Below are positions 37,125 through 49,910 of a stretch of 64,000 bases of DNA, piece by piece. The position numbers and the translations under genes were made by a program. Every line of letters begins with the position of its first letter. Position 1 is the stretch's first letter. The stretch is from Diploscapter coronatus. Its lineage: Eukaryota > Nematoda > Chromadorea > Rhabditida > Rhabditidae. The notes below the pieces were generated by a model. The model searched no databases, had not been told where the DNA came from, and was given only the letters and a program-made list of their open reading frames with translations. The DNA lies in NCBI GenBank assembly GCA_964036155.1, contig OZ038423.1:75841249-75905248 (forward strand), in the 5' to 3' direction.

Positions 37125-39750
37125 TGGCTTTTACTAACATCGACTCTTAAATAATAACTCCTTTTGCTATGAAATATCTAGATGTCTCATTTTTTCAAAT
37201 TTTTATGATGATATTTTCAATAAACTCTTTGCATTCGGGAGCTTATATCAGAGCATTCTGATGCATAACTTGCAGGACTCCTGATTCATGTAACGTTGCT
37301 CTTCCACTGTGATTCATTTTTTGCTTTGTAAAGGTTAATCATATGAGTATTTATTTTTTCAGAGTTTTTCAATGGTTAGATTGAGCGTAAATAAGTCAGA
37401 CAGATACGTAGATTACAGATTTCTTTGGAGCTATTAACTCTTCTGCTGATGAAACTTTTTCCATCCACTGTTTAAAATCATCTTTTATAACGTAAAGTAT
37501 TCCAGTGGGTTTTTCTAAGTGTACCACTATTGCTGCTTGAGCATAATTCTTGATGTCGTTGAACACAATCATCGCTTGAATCGCGTACAATACGACTGAA
37601 AATGTTTACAGATAAATACTGATACAACACCATTTTAATGATGCTTACTCAGAGTTGTTATTTTAAAATCGAACTTTGTCATTGAATTAGACCCATAGAA
37701 GTATCCAAAGATCCAGTAAATTTCCAAAACTATGTATATGATCGCGACCCATTTGGCGATTTTCATCGCTAGCCAATTGTAATCCTAAAGTACCGTATTA
37801 GTATTCGTATAAATGTATACAAAACTTTAATAAAATTATACTTACTCCATAAAGCCGCATATCGTTTGAATACGTATTTTTTCTATTGTTGGATAAAAAT
37901 TCGATAAATATTAGCATCAAACTTGGTCCAACAAATGCCTAAAATAATCACGATAATTTTCATTGGTAGTTTTCACTTGCATTGTTACATGTTTCTTTTG
38001 AGCTATGAAAAATTGAAATATCCTTATCAGAATAAAAATAATAAATATGATTTAATGCTTACATATGTTCCCAGAAGAATTGAGAAGATTCCAATATCAA
38101 ATCTCGTTCCAGGATAGAAATAGATGTGAACACTGTAGTAAGCAGCTGCTAGGAGAATATTGGGAATTTGCTCGATTAACATGAAGCTGACGATTGTCCG
38201 GAAAAGATATTCTGACCAGCTTTCAGAGAAGAGGCCCCTTCTATCACATTTTTTGCCGATAATTCGAATATTTCTGGATCTTCGCTCTTTCATTTTTTCC
38301 GGTAGCTGCTCGAACGCTCTAAAATGAGTAAAAAATCGTGATTTAAGAACTTTGTCAGAAATCATATATTGATTGTGAGATTAGGAAGAAAATAAGTGAA
38401 AAGAAATTCATACTCGCGACGAAGTTTAATCCACTGTTCGCCATTTCCGAAGGCAAGTTCTCGAAGTATCGGATATGAGTCGTCCGTTGGATCATATAAA
38501 ATATTTATAGGATATTCTGAGATCCTAAAATTAAATAGATATGAAAGCACCAGCTACGAGTTTTCATCTTACATGATAAATCGCTTGATATGGTTCACAT
38601 ATGGAAGGTAGCTGTGAGCTTTTAGAAGCATGATCACGTAGGAAGCCGTGTCTAAATCAGGAATTCTCTTTCGTTATGCAATCTCCTCACATGGAAAGAA
38701 GGCAAATGATCCAAAATTCGTCAGTTGATCTTCAAGAGAAGTTAGATCGACGATTTTTGAAGGTCGAAAGTCCAGCATGTTCCAAGCAAAGTACGAAATC
38801 GTGAATAGTGGAACATAATTGTAGTAGAAGAGCTGAAAGTTATGCATTATCTCTAGATTAGAAAAGGACCCATACCACTGCTTTCAAAGTTTTGATTATG
38901 AATCTCGTATCATTTGAATGATGAGCAATGCATGAGATCAGCAAGAAAAGTAGAGGCACGAAAACCTGAAGAAGAAGCAATTGCTAAAGTTGTGTTGTTT
39001 CAATCAAATTACTGTGAAAAGATCGATCCATTCGACATTTTCTCGCAATATTAGTCCCATCAATCCCGGGACCAGTAGTCGTGAATGAATTCCCAACTGA
39101 TCGAATAGGTAGTTTTTGTAGACAAGATTTTCCTAAAATTTAGTTTTTTTGATAAAATATTTTCTGAAATAACCTTACCTTAGTTTCATCCTTCTCTAAT
39201 TTTACCAGATCGAATGAGTCTAAATCGAGTTGTGCCGCTGGTTTTGGTCCCTTTATCCATTCCACGTGATGTTCTCTCAACTCTTCGCGATGTTTTCTCC
39301 TCTCTTTAATCTCTTCTTTAAAATCTTCGATGAATTGCTCATCCTTCAGCTTTTCGCCCATAACGAATTTCTCCAATTCAACGTATTCAGGAAACGATAG
39401 ATAATATCTCCACTGAAATAGATACATTTCACGGATTCGTTGATCCTGTAATTATATGTATCAAAGAATAATAAACAAAGAATGGACCACCTCTCTATGC
39501 CTCGATTTTTCATTATCATCTTCATCAGATTCAGATGAATCCCAGTTAGAGGACATGTCGATGCTAAAATTCTGAATTTATTTGGAAATGAGAGACAGGA
39601 TAAATGACAAATTCGCGCAATAAGGCCTACATCGATTGACCTTCTCATAGGTGTGATTGACGAGAATATTCTTTGCTGTTAGGCAGCATCACGTCACTTG
39701 GCTAGATTATGAATAGCTATGACCAATTTCGTTAATTGATAGATTTATCC
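37125..39750. repeat. Segmental duplication, copy B
   Basis: Direct repeat of 26089-28900 (see copy A). Lacks the extra 192-base internal repeat. Both edges are abrupt: before 37125 and after about 39750 the sequences are unrelated to copy A's flanks. Confidence 0.93.
37396..39556 (-). CDS. Multi-pass membrane protein of unknown family, copy B, about 519 aa
   Basis: Same exon plan as copy A. All splice sites and frames that I checked are intact, so this is a second working gene and not a pseudogene. It has one 64-residue charged repeat instead of two. The intron after 38573 keeps a normal GT donor (AT|gtaaga). Divergence is uneven: the last exon, encoding IVLYAIQAMIVFNDIKNY onwards, is unchanged in protein. 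The exon around 37860-37940 differs strongly, ending KNTYSNDMRLYG here and KNTDQYYISTYR in copy A. Function unknown. Confidence 0.83.
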
Positions 39751-41253
39751 TTTTTTTCATTGTGCATTATTTATCGATGAATTTGGTTACGATAAAAATA
39801 GTTAGAAAGATAGATATTGATTCAATATAGCTTACAACACACAAAAACGAATATGAGCCAAGAAAATCTCTTCAATTTGTGTATCATAATATCATACTCG
39901 CTATATCACGTCGATTTCGAATTTTTCCTTTATCGAGTGTCGTTTTATGAGTTTGTTGAGGTCGCTCCTAGACACGTAAAAGAATCCTCTCGGATATTTC
40001 CGGACGGTGGTCTTTATTCACCAAACTTAGAGAGGCCAAGTCTCGTCTTTTTGAGGGAGAGAAAGAACGCTGAAATTTTACGTCGTTTCAATTATCGTTA
40101 ATTAGTTGATAATTTCATGAAACCAAAACACCAATTAGGGTAATAAAATACGCCCGAAATGATGGCGTCGTTGGTTTTTTCGAAAAAGGTCTTCTGAAAG
40201 CATAAACGACATCGGAACTTGAATGAGCATAATTTTTGATAGGGTGGACCGTTTTTGAAAATTTTTCAAGTTTTAATTTATTCACGACCTCGGCCATCAA
40301 ACTGATATCGAATTTAACCTATTTTGAAAAAACCATTTGACCCCTCTACTTACAGTCCTTCTGTTTTCGCAATCCCGATGATTATTTCCATGTGGAAAGC
40401 AAGTTGAAGATTCAAAGGTACCCATTTGATCTCCAATTAAAAATTCTAAATGCACATCATCTTGAATTTAGAAAGGTTATCAATCAGTTATAATTAATTT
40501 AATGTATGTGTAGCGGCTATGATATTTCTTAATTTTCTCGACTAATCAGCAGATTGATCTACGATGAATATAGTTATTTTCAATGTAGTATCAAAAAGGT
40601 TTTTTTTATCTTCCCAAAAGAAACTTACTTATTTTACTCGAAAAAAACGTCGATGAGACGGAAGTTGTTCAAAAAATTTCGGAATCGGAATCGGAAGTCC
40701 CTCAAATTCCGGAAGTTCCGTCTCGCCTCTGACTACAATTACGGAGTAGCACGTATCATCGTATTCAACATAACATTCATTTTTATATAACGAAATGGCA
40801 TCATATGATAATTACAAATTATCCAAGAATTATCTTCATTTTTCCACATAAAATACGAATAGCTCTATTATTTGTTACGTTTGATCTTGATCCCTAACAA
40901 CTTCATTTTGTGACAGGAAGTAATTGCTCGTTACCGACTACGCCAATTTCATTGAAATTTCTCGACATGCACATTTTCTAAACGAAAACTGCGATTTCGA
41001 GAAAATGTAAAACAAAAACATAAATCCGTCAGGCAATTCCATTCCTAAACTTTTTCTCTCATAATATCTCACAACAACTTCAGCAAATAATTACATCAAT
41101 TGTTATCGTTGGGATCCATGTGTCATATCCTCTTGTTCGGCTACAAATCCGATTGTATTTTTGAGATTCGAGTAGGCATTTCATTTAATGTAGACTAACC
41201 TCTAGTTGTCGGTTAATCTACCGTTTACAAAGGATATTCAGTCGGTCTGTCAA
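39751..41253. other. Gap with a dispersed repeat
   Basis: AT-rich DNA with no gene recognised. About 40225-40345 carries a repeat shared with about 53450-53575. Confidence 0.45.
40225..40345. repeat. Dispersed repeat, copy 1
   Basis: Shares GGACCGTTTTTGAAAATTTT, TCGGCCATCA, ACTGATATCGAAT and AACCTATTTTGAAAA in the same order with 53450-53575. Likely a decayed transposon fragment. Confidence 0.7.
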
Positions 41254-43831
41254 ATGTCAGACGATGTTACTATTTCATCGAGCAATGACACTGTCTATCT
41301 ATTCAATTCCTTGTCAATCGAGAATGCAATTAGCTCTGCAATAATTCTAGTCGTGTCAGTTGTGGGCATAGCAGCCAATGGGCTGTCTGCCTTCCTCTTA
41401 CTGCGCTTGTCCACGTTCCGCAACTCCTTCGGGCTCCTAGCCTCCTGTCATGCAATCGGGAATTGCGGAGTTCTTGCTGCATTCCTTCTGTGGGCATCGC
41501 CAACATCAATTTTGTAAGTTTATCAAATTTATAGCGTTGTCGATTAAAGCCGATTAAGACTATCTCATCTACTTCGAATAATAAAAACCATCCAAACATT
41601 TGTTTATATTTTGATATACAATAGGGGATAAAGTATTAGGTTGCCCTCATCTGTATCGACACCCAATCTAAACTTCTGTACTTATCTAATGAAGATTAAA
41701 TCTTTCCAAAATAGTCGCTCATCTAAGAAATGAGTGTGCCTAGTTTCAGCTCAATTTCATAAGTTCTATGAATTGGGCTGGATATTGCTATTGAGTGAAG
41801 GTGATCCAACACTTGCCCGCTACTGTATTTTCTCAACTCTATAGATTCTATGAAAATTCAAGACGAAACAATTTAATTCAACATCATGAGAATATAGTAA
41901 CATTACCACATAACCTAACAGTATACAAGATGAGTGGATGGTTCCATAACCTCACTCTAACTCTATGCACTATTTATTTTGTCATGTCTGGCATTTCAAC
42001 ACTTTCAACTTATCATTTATTTCTAGCGGAATTCCCGATGTTCCATTCTGGAATCGAGCGAATCTGCTCATCGGCCAGGCCTCTCTCTTCTTCCAAACCA
42101 ACAGTTTCCACTCGACAGTTTTTATTTCCATCAATCGTCTCGTGGCAATCACCTTCCCTTCAACTTACAGGTGCTATATTATTTTGTGTATGTATTCAGT
42201 TTTTCTTGTTGCAGAAAATACTTTTCATACAGAAATACGCTGGCTCTTATTTTTCTAATCAACATCATCAGTTTCGGTTATTATTGCGTCTACTTCTTCG
42301 GTATGTTTTATATTAAACTTAAAAATTGAATTAATGATGAATTGTTTAATCATCTACTAATTAGCAAACCTATAAATCTACGAATTAACTTGAGTTAGTT
42401 TGACCTTTGAGTAATGGACACTCTATCATGTTTCGAAGTTCGATTGAAATGGGCTAAGATCGCTATGATGTAGCACTTTAGCCACGTCCATTAACTTCCT
42501 GCAATTATTGTGTAGGGAAATGTTGTTCGTTGATGAACATGAGAGTGATGGAACGTTTGAATGTAATTTAATATAAGTCATCTGACATCATAGGATAAAT
42601 TCACATTTTGGACAGCAAATTTTGCGTCTTTCGAATGTGCTTTGTAATTTGCGTAGACATTCATTATTTTAATAGAAGATCTTTAAATAGTGCAAGAATT
42701 ATACTTGTTAAAATCAGATTTCTCTCGCTAAATATTGTAGTCTTTGCATCTGTGTGCTTGGTACTTACTTGAGATATTTGTATTGGTAAATTGAACTCTT
42801 AAAAATGGACTACTGAATTTTGTTCCCATATTATACTCATCAAACTCGAAGTCTACAATAATGATGCTATGGATATAAAGTGGTGCAAAATGATGCCATT
42901 TGCAGATGATTGCGAATTCTTCTTCGATGCCTCAAATTTGATTTGGTCTTTCGGAAAGAAGACGTGTAGCAAATGGCTAGCTCAACACATAGATCTTCAA
43001 TGGAAGTATTTTATCAATTTTTATCCACAAATAAATACAATGATTTTAGCGTGTCTATGTTCAGCTTCTCCGCTTTTATCGATTTGCTAACTTTGACAAG
43101 ACTTCATTCTGCGAATACTGTAATTGTAACTCTTGAAAACTATGATAATAATATTCTTGTTGATCTTCAGAAATTATCGCAAGTTCGTCGCAATCAATCA
43201 AATGCATCGAGCGACGCAGCGAGACGACAAAAGAAAGAAGTTCTATTTTTTGTACAGGTAAATAAATTAGTTTCTGCCACTGTCATTACTTAAATTTTCC
43301 TAAAAAATGAATTTGATTTTCTAACTTCATGAGTGCTAACACGGATATGAATAATAGAATAGAGAATAAAACATCGTTTGAAGAACGTGGCTCTTAAAAA
43401 TACTTAATGCAATTATGAAATCTGTATTAATGTGCCTCTACAAAGACTGCACATTCGAAATCAAATAGAAGTTGATTTATAATTGAACAAACATTATTCA
43501 AATGATACGAAATTTTTAGTCATTCGTGAACACGATCCTGTACTGCTTCATGTTGGTGTGTTTCCACATCATCGCTCCCCTGGAGTGGCTGAGTTCGAAT
43601 CGATTCACCTCGTTCCTCTCGACCACCTTCATTTGGGAGATCTCTCACGCATTGGGAGGCGTCATTCTGGTCGGATTCAATCGGGAAATTCGCCGTCGCA
43701 TTCGGCATCCCAGGGATCTGCTCAACTCGGAGACAACTCAAACAAAAAGGATAATCGCAATACAGCATTCCACAATATCTGCACAGCCTGTCTACAAGGC
43801 TGCTTCATCTCAAATCACAACAATTCTTTAG
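41254..43831 (+). CDS. Srx-class chemoreceptor-type GPCR, 352 aa
   Basis: Seven-transmembrane receptor of the nematode-specific serpentine receptor class X, probably acting in sensory neurons (family knowledge). Exons 41254-41513, 42027-42170, 42215-42300, 42906-43005, 43050-43119, 43171-43257, 43520-43831 (1059 bases). Class features: NSFGLLASCHAIGN and LLWASPTSIL in the TM2 region; a TM3 stretch ending FISINRLVAITFPSTY; DDCEFFFDASNLIWSF with TC in the loop before TM5; FSFSAFIDLLTLTRL in TM5; NTILYCFMLVCFHIIAPLEW in TM6; and TTFIWEISHALGGVILVGFN in TM7. The start at 41254 lies 12 bases after a ...ATATTCAG. An in-frame reading through the 44-base intron 43006-43049 meets a stop soon after, so splicing is required. 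Confidence 0.88.
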
Positions 43832-45404
43832 TCAGAATATTTGTTCTCTAACATTTTTGAGTTTCTTTTCTCGTTATTCAAGACTTAGAAACTAGAAATC
43901 AAAAAATAAATTGCTCATTGTCTGCTTCGTGCCTTATCCACAATCAATTGAGTTAACCGAACAATTTGTATGAAAGCGATAACTCTTTGAACATCGAATA
44001 TATCAATTCAAAGAAAATGAAATAGCAGACCCCTCCACATAGGGAAAAATGCTAGCAAAAAAAGAAAATGAAATGATGATCTAATAATATCCTTTAAAAT
44101 ATTTAAATTCCTATCTATTTGAAATTTTATACCGAATCTCATTTCTGATCGAATAAAATATTTCTGAGGAAATGTAAAAAGGTTTTTTTTTTCTCATGCA
44201 GAAAGTTGACATGTTAATGTTGAGTTTTTCTGTAGGAGGAAACATCTGACCTAATTACGATTTAACGAATATCATTTGTAAAATATCTTTGTGTGGGAAT
44301 GTCTTGATTAAAAAACCATTGAGAGAAATGCAAAACGTAAATCCACACCCAGAATTTGCTTATGATACGAATATTTTCATAACTCTGCCTTCACACCGAG
44401 AATATCACTTGCGTTCTCTAATTATATGGAGTGAATTTTAAAATTTATGCATCTTCTTGATTATGTTTGTTCGAAAGCGTTTTTGAGGAAACTATTCAAC
44501 TACATTTTTAATATACTCGAGCAGAGATAAATGAAAATGAATGATCTGCCCATTTACAATATAAAATATTAGCGGAACATAGATACTTAACATATTTTGT
44601 GCTAACTTCGACGATTTCTTGAAGTCAACATTTTCTGAAACAATTTTCTTTTATATCTCCATAGTCGATTTGCACAATTGGTATGAAAATTGAAATTAAA
44701 AAAGATGACTACATTTTTATATAGTAAAGGTGACTACGCACCTGACAAAAAGATTCAAGGCGCGTCCACACTTTTTAGCGTCTGGCAATGCCAATCCATC
44801 TTACGTGTAAAAAGTTTACGACGAAAAATCGACTAACATTGACCGACGTCAGAAACCACTCAGGGAAAAATTTCCCATACCTGGGAACGAGTTCCCACAC
44901 AAAAACTCGGCGGGAACTTTCAGGTTGGAGAAGAGTGGATAGGGAGTGGGAAGGATTGGCGAAATTTTCCTCCGAGTATCAGCACAACCTCAAGATTCAA
45001 TATTGTCAGTGTCACCAAATATCAAAGTCCAGGAAGATATCAGAGAAGATTTGCAACCTCTTAAAAAATAAAGTGAACAAAAATTTGTAAAATCCAAACT
45101 TTATTAAGTGCGAGTTTTCAATCTTACACAAAAGGCATCACATCAAAGTATCACAATTTAGGAATGAGGTCGAAGAAAATTTGGAGGGAGCAAATAGTAA
45201 AGTCCTAGAAATTATATGAATTCACAAGAAAAGCTGCAAGGAAGACGAGTTAAATCAATTAGGAGAAACTACATCTGAGAAAAATCAATACATCAAAGTA
45301 TGCCGACTCTAGTGGTACAAAAAGTAGCGGCTTGAATGAACGAATGGGAGAAGAGGGAAATGGAAAGTGAAAGAGGTATGTCTGGTCGTATTCGTCCTGC
45401 TCAT
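43832..45404. other. Gap without a recognised gene
   Basis: AT-rich intergenic DNA between the 3' ends of the Srx gene (+) and the WAGO gene (-). The frame 44788-45090 shows no domain pattern and no splice support. Nothing else stands out. Confidence 0.45.
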
Positions 45405-48400
45405 TTAAGCGTTGATGCGTCTGTCAGCGAACAGAGTGTCAGCATAGCTCAGATCCATAGTGAGTTCTTCTTCAGGACCATCGCCTCCGGCCTTGCTGAA
45501 ATTCACTCATCATCAAGAGGAACACGGATAGAAGCAAAGGTGTGTGTGTGCAAAATTCCACTTCTGATGACTTTAAGCTTCGCAATTCGGATTCGAATAG
45601 CGAGTAGTGAAAAATTCAAATCCAATTCCTGGATCGCAAAAAAGGCTTACATTTTCTCAGTGAGAAGAGTAGAGCCTCTTTTAGCGTACTGAATGGCGAT
45701 GTAGAGAGGAGCGGGGAGGGAAGTGGTCATCGTGCAGATCTGATGCAGGTGCGCCAGACCGAAGGTCATCGTCTCCAGAGCGTCCATCGACAGATTCAGG
45801 CTGTCGTACAGCACCGTGTAGCAAGGCGTCGCCGCAGAACCCTGCAAAGAAGAAATGAGGAAGATTGGGAACTATGAGATCAGTAATGATGTCTTTCTTT
45901 CAGTTCCACAATTTCAAAGACATTTTGCATTCTCCTACAACTTTCACTTCTAAACTCCACTCAATTCGTGCAATATCAAAAAAGGCAGTTTGTATATGAA
46001 AATGGATGGAGACAAAAAAGTGAGTATAGATCGCGAAGGATAACTCGTCTAGGTGATTTATGTTGAAGGGATGAATATGTGGGCACAGACCTGGAGAGTA
46101 ATGTGGGAGTTGAGGAAGAACTGCTTCTTGACAGGGTCGGTGAGATGCGTGTCGACCACGATGCCTGCCGAGATGTTCTGGGCGGGCGGACGGTCCGCAG
46201 GGTTGATCTGCAATTCAATCGCTCAGTTTCTTTGTTCATTCCTCTTCAAAAGCAGGATTGTATGGGAATTTTTGCTACGCGATTTTTTCTTGCTCCACGC
46301 GCTCCTTCGCTTTTTTCCTTTTTATTTCCTTTCCGTTTCATTTTGAAATAAAAATTAGAGGGCGCGCGCGTGTGGAGAAGAAATACAAAATAAATCGCTT
46401 CGCGAAAATTATTTTCCACCCCTGCTCTTTCGCCAACAGACCGATTGCTTGTAGATGCGCACGTTGTTCTGTCGCTTGACAGCCATGATGAACGTCCAAC
46501 GGGGAGTGGCGCGGAGCTGGCTGAAGAAGTCAGGGAATCCTCCGTGGACGATGTCGGTCATGACGCGGGTCATCTCGCCCTCTGACTGACCGGCCCAATA
46601 GACCACCAGCTCGCTTGGCAGTCTGTCGGAATGATGAGCCTTGTACTGGTTGTACATCGACTTCAGAATCGCCTCCAGCGCAGGTCTCTTCTGCAATCAA
46701 CACATCAATCAATTAGTGAAGCCATCTTTACAGGGTCGGGAGGAAAATGGAGATCGTAATCGAGATTTCTGGGGGAAATTGAAAATCTTTTGAAGACCAA
46801 AATCCAAATCGATCTTCAAAATATCAAATGGTCTCTTCCTCTGATCTTTATTGAACCACTCACATCGACGTCCTTGTGGATTGTGAATCCTCCCACGAAT
46901 TCGTTCGGATTGCCCTTAGGATTGGCCGCGTATCCATAGACAGTCCTCTGCTCCTTGCCCTCTGCAGAGGCCTGTGCCACTCCGAGAATCAGTCTGTCCT
47001 GCTTCATGTACTCTGCCGCGTCGTGTCCCAGAATGGGTGCTAGTGTGTAGTTGAGTCCGCCCAGTTTCACGTTGAACTTGCTGACCACGTTCTCCAGCGT
47101 CTGTGCATTCCTTTGTCCTTCAATGATCTGCAAGCAAATATAAACACATCATTTTCCCATCCGCTTTCCATTCAAATAAGAGATAAATGAATGTTTTTTT
47201 TCGAAAACCTTTGAAATTTCTCATTTCCTCACCCCCAATTCCCCCATGTAATTCGACCGACCTTCATAGCAGTGGACAGTTTGAGATCCTGATTGGGCAC
47301 CTGATGGAGTCGCTCGAGGTACTTGACTGTGCCGTGCACCTGCACTCTGTCACAAGTGACCGTGAAGAGAAACTCGCAGTTGTTCTGCTTGGCTCCGAGA
47401 AAGGTTTGGTTGAGCAGGTCGAAGTTCTTCTGGGAAGTGGTCTGATCGGGCAGTCGGACGAGATCCACGAAGCGAGGCTGAGCGATTTTGAGCCCGCGCT
47501 TGTTGCAGTCGAATACGAAGTTCTCAGCGAATCGCCTGCAATGAAATCAAATCGTTCCGTTTGCAAGACTTCAAACTGGAAACAGCAGACGATGGCACGG
47601 ACAGGCGTTTCTTATAATGCGACATCATGATTTATATCAAATCACAGGGTGTATCTTTAGAGACTTGGCAGAAATTTGTCTAAATCATTCCCGTCCGTAC
47701 CGTCATTTTAAAAGACGTTATTCGTAGGAATAGTTAGTCAGAAAATGAGCTGGTACCCAGTTTAGCCTATCATACAGCAGATTTGGGTACTACCAGCTAA
47801 AATTCATTGTTTACAAAGAGCGTGTCTTAAGATTCCTTCAAACTCACATGCATTTGGACTCCTCGACTCTGTCGTTGACCCCAGCGAGGAAGAAGAGTGC
47901 CCATGTGTCGAGTCGGCCTCCAGTCACATATTCGGCTTGCCTGGGAGACCTCCATTTGCCCTCTGCCGCTTTGCAGGTCTCCCTGCCGTACTGCATGCCC
48001 GGCTCGATCATCACTCTCCCATCCACAGTCAGCGGCTTGTCGAGGATCTTCACGCCGAGCGAGCTGACGAAGGGATTATTCGGGTTGAGCAGCTGCATGG
48101 CCGTCATGTTTCTGGCCGTGTCCACGATGCGCTTCGCTGGAGGCATCGCCGAGAGCTGCAAACACCCAATTAGTCTCTTTTTCGGCTATTTGTAGTAGAG
48201 ATATGCGTTTTTCGCTACGCCATACAGGGGATAAGGACAGGGCAAATTCGATATTAGATTGTTGATCACTTTGAGTTCAACAATTCTAGACAAGGATCAA
48301 CTTACCCTACATTTCCCTTATCTATGATATGCTGGGACAACAAGTTAGATGTCTTGAAAATAGAATTTCTCTCCGAAAAGATTCGATTTTCGTTTCGTCG

Positions 48401-49910
48401 CATCAAGTGAATGCCTGCATGTCATTTTCAAGAATCATCTCCTTCATCTGCCCACCTTGACAGCCTGCTGCATGAGTTGGGTAGTCTGCTGCTGGATGGT
48501 GACTCGCTGATTGGCCACGATTTTGCACAATTCAGGCGGGAAGAAGACATCGCTGCGCAGGCGGAGACCTCGGCACTTGACGAGAGATAGCTGAGGGTGT
48601 TGCAGAGTGATGTTGTATCTCTCCTTGAAGTAGTCCTCAACAGTCACTTCTCTGTCCTTGTACGAGAATCTGCAATCAATCAATCAGTCAAGCAGTCCTT
48701 CTTACCCCTTTCCCTGATAGACTCACCTGGTGTTGCTGGGAATCTGTCCAGCGACGATCTCGATGATCTTGAACATCTTTGCGGGAGGCAAATGCTCGGT
48801 CTGCACGAAGATGCCCCTGACCTGGCCACTGAACTGGGCCGCGTTCATGTCGAAGTTGCGCAGCTGCAGGTCCGCAGTGAACATGCTCTTGTACTTGCTC
48901 AGCAGGGGCTCGTGCTGATGGAAACAGGCCTTCGAAGCTGCAAAGAGACGTGGTCGAATATTGAGAAAACAAAGGAGAACAGACCATCGACAATGAGTGC
49001 GATGTTGCCATTCCGACGGCCCTTGGGTCCCTCGATGAATGCGGCGCTTTTTGCAGAGCCGGGCAGCAGGACGGTTCCCTCTGGCATGATCGGGTATTCC
49101 TCGCGAGCGAAGCCGAACTGCTTTCCATCGGGCAGGTAGACTTTGCCGTTCTTGTAGCAGAGGAACATATCGGGATTGGCGAGGCAGAACTCGTTGGAGG
49201 CCAGTTCGAGGAGGCGAATCGCCTCGCGGCTGTTGCTCAATTCGCCACGGTGCTGCCCGAACGCAAGCAACTTTTCCTTGCTCAAGGTGACCTACAACTG
49301 TGCTTGACTGCGCATTTGCCGTACTATAATTCTATGCTCATCAACTGACCGTGTTCTCGCCCTCCCTTCTGAAGGTCATCTGCACGTTGCTGAAGTTGGC
49401 ACACTCCGGGGGCAAGTCCTGCTTCTGGATGATGATCGTGAACGCCTGAAATGGGATCAATTTCGTTCCTTTCTTGTTCTTCCTTGACCCACCTCTTTCT
49501 GCGACTTCTGAAAAATGTCGTAGGGAGTGACCAGGAAGTGCTGTCCGTCGTACCAGAGCGCTTCTTCCCCATTGAATCGAGGGTCGGCATTGGCCACTAG
49601 TCCTATCAGCTTGAAGCACTGCAGCTTGTAGTCGAGCAGTAGGGTCTTGCCCTGCGTCGTCCTGGCCAGGTCCACGTCCCTCTTCTCCGCGCCGACCTGA
49701 CCGACCACGCCCACCCAGTAGCGGTAGCTTAAATTCAACCAACCAATCATTTATTAATTCATTCAGAAATTCATGAATCAAGTGTTGTGTAGCTTACAAT
49801 ATGCCCTCCTGCTGGACGGCGATTCCCCATGCATTAGTGTCGAGCTTGACTGGTTGTCCCGCCCTGCCTGGCTCGATTGGCTCGGGAAACGTCATATTCG
49901 TCTGCTCCAT
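45405..49910 (-). CDS. WAGO-clade (worm-specific) Argonaute, slicer residues lost, 889 aa
   Basis: Effector expected to bind secondary 22G-type siRNAs made by RNA-dependent RNA polymerases (clade knowledge). Exons on the minus strand: 49910-49798, 49727-49493, 49445-49350, 49291-48985, 48937-48727, 48669-48456, 48155-47848, 47535-47262, 47127-46864, 46690-46442, 46207-46091, 45841-45651, 45495-45405 (2670 bases). PAZ region: VEDYFKERYNITLQHPQLSLVKC. MID: HGTVKYLERLHQVPNQDLKL and NVKLGGLNY, with His where AGO proteins have Tyr, plus Lys, Gln, Lys. PIWI: LILGVAQAS replaces GADVTHP, VVYWAGQSEGEM replaces the [11 protein letters not shown] stretch, and PAPLYIAIQYAKRG replaces YYAHLV, so both Asp and the final His are gone. 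NSHITLQGSAATPCYTVLYD and YAKRG are WAGO hallmarks. The 5' end may be trans-spliced at CTGTCAG about 35 bases upstream. Subgroup within WAGO not determined. Confidence 0.93.
47748..47798. repeat. Short hairpin in a WAGO intron
   Basis: AGCTGGTACCCA at 47748 pairs with TGGGTACTACCAGCT ending at 47798, with a 3-base bulge and a ~24-base loop. It lies in the intron 47536-47847. Confidence 0.5.

Noticed and set aside
39817..40101. 94-codon open frame after duplication copy B
   Set aside because: No recognisable pattern and AT-rich chance-like composition.
44788..45090. 100-codon open frame
   Set aside because: No start context, domain or exon partner; lies in the gap between two convergent genes.
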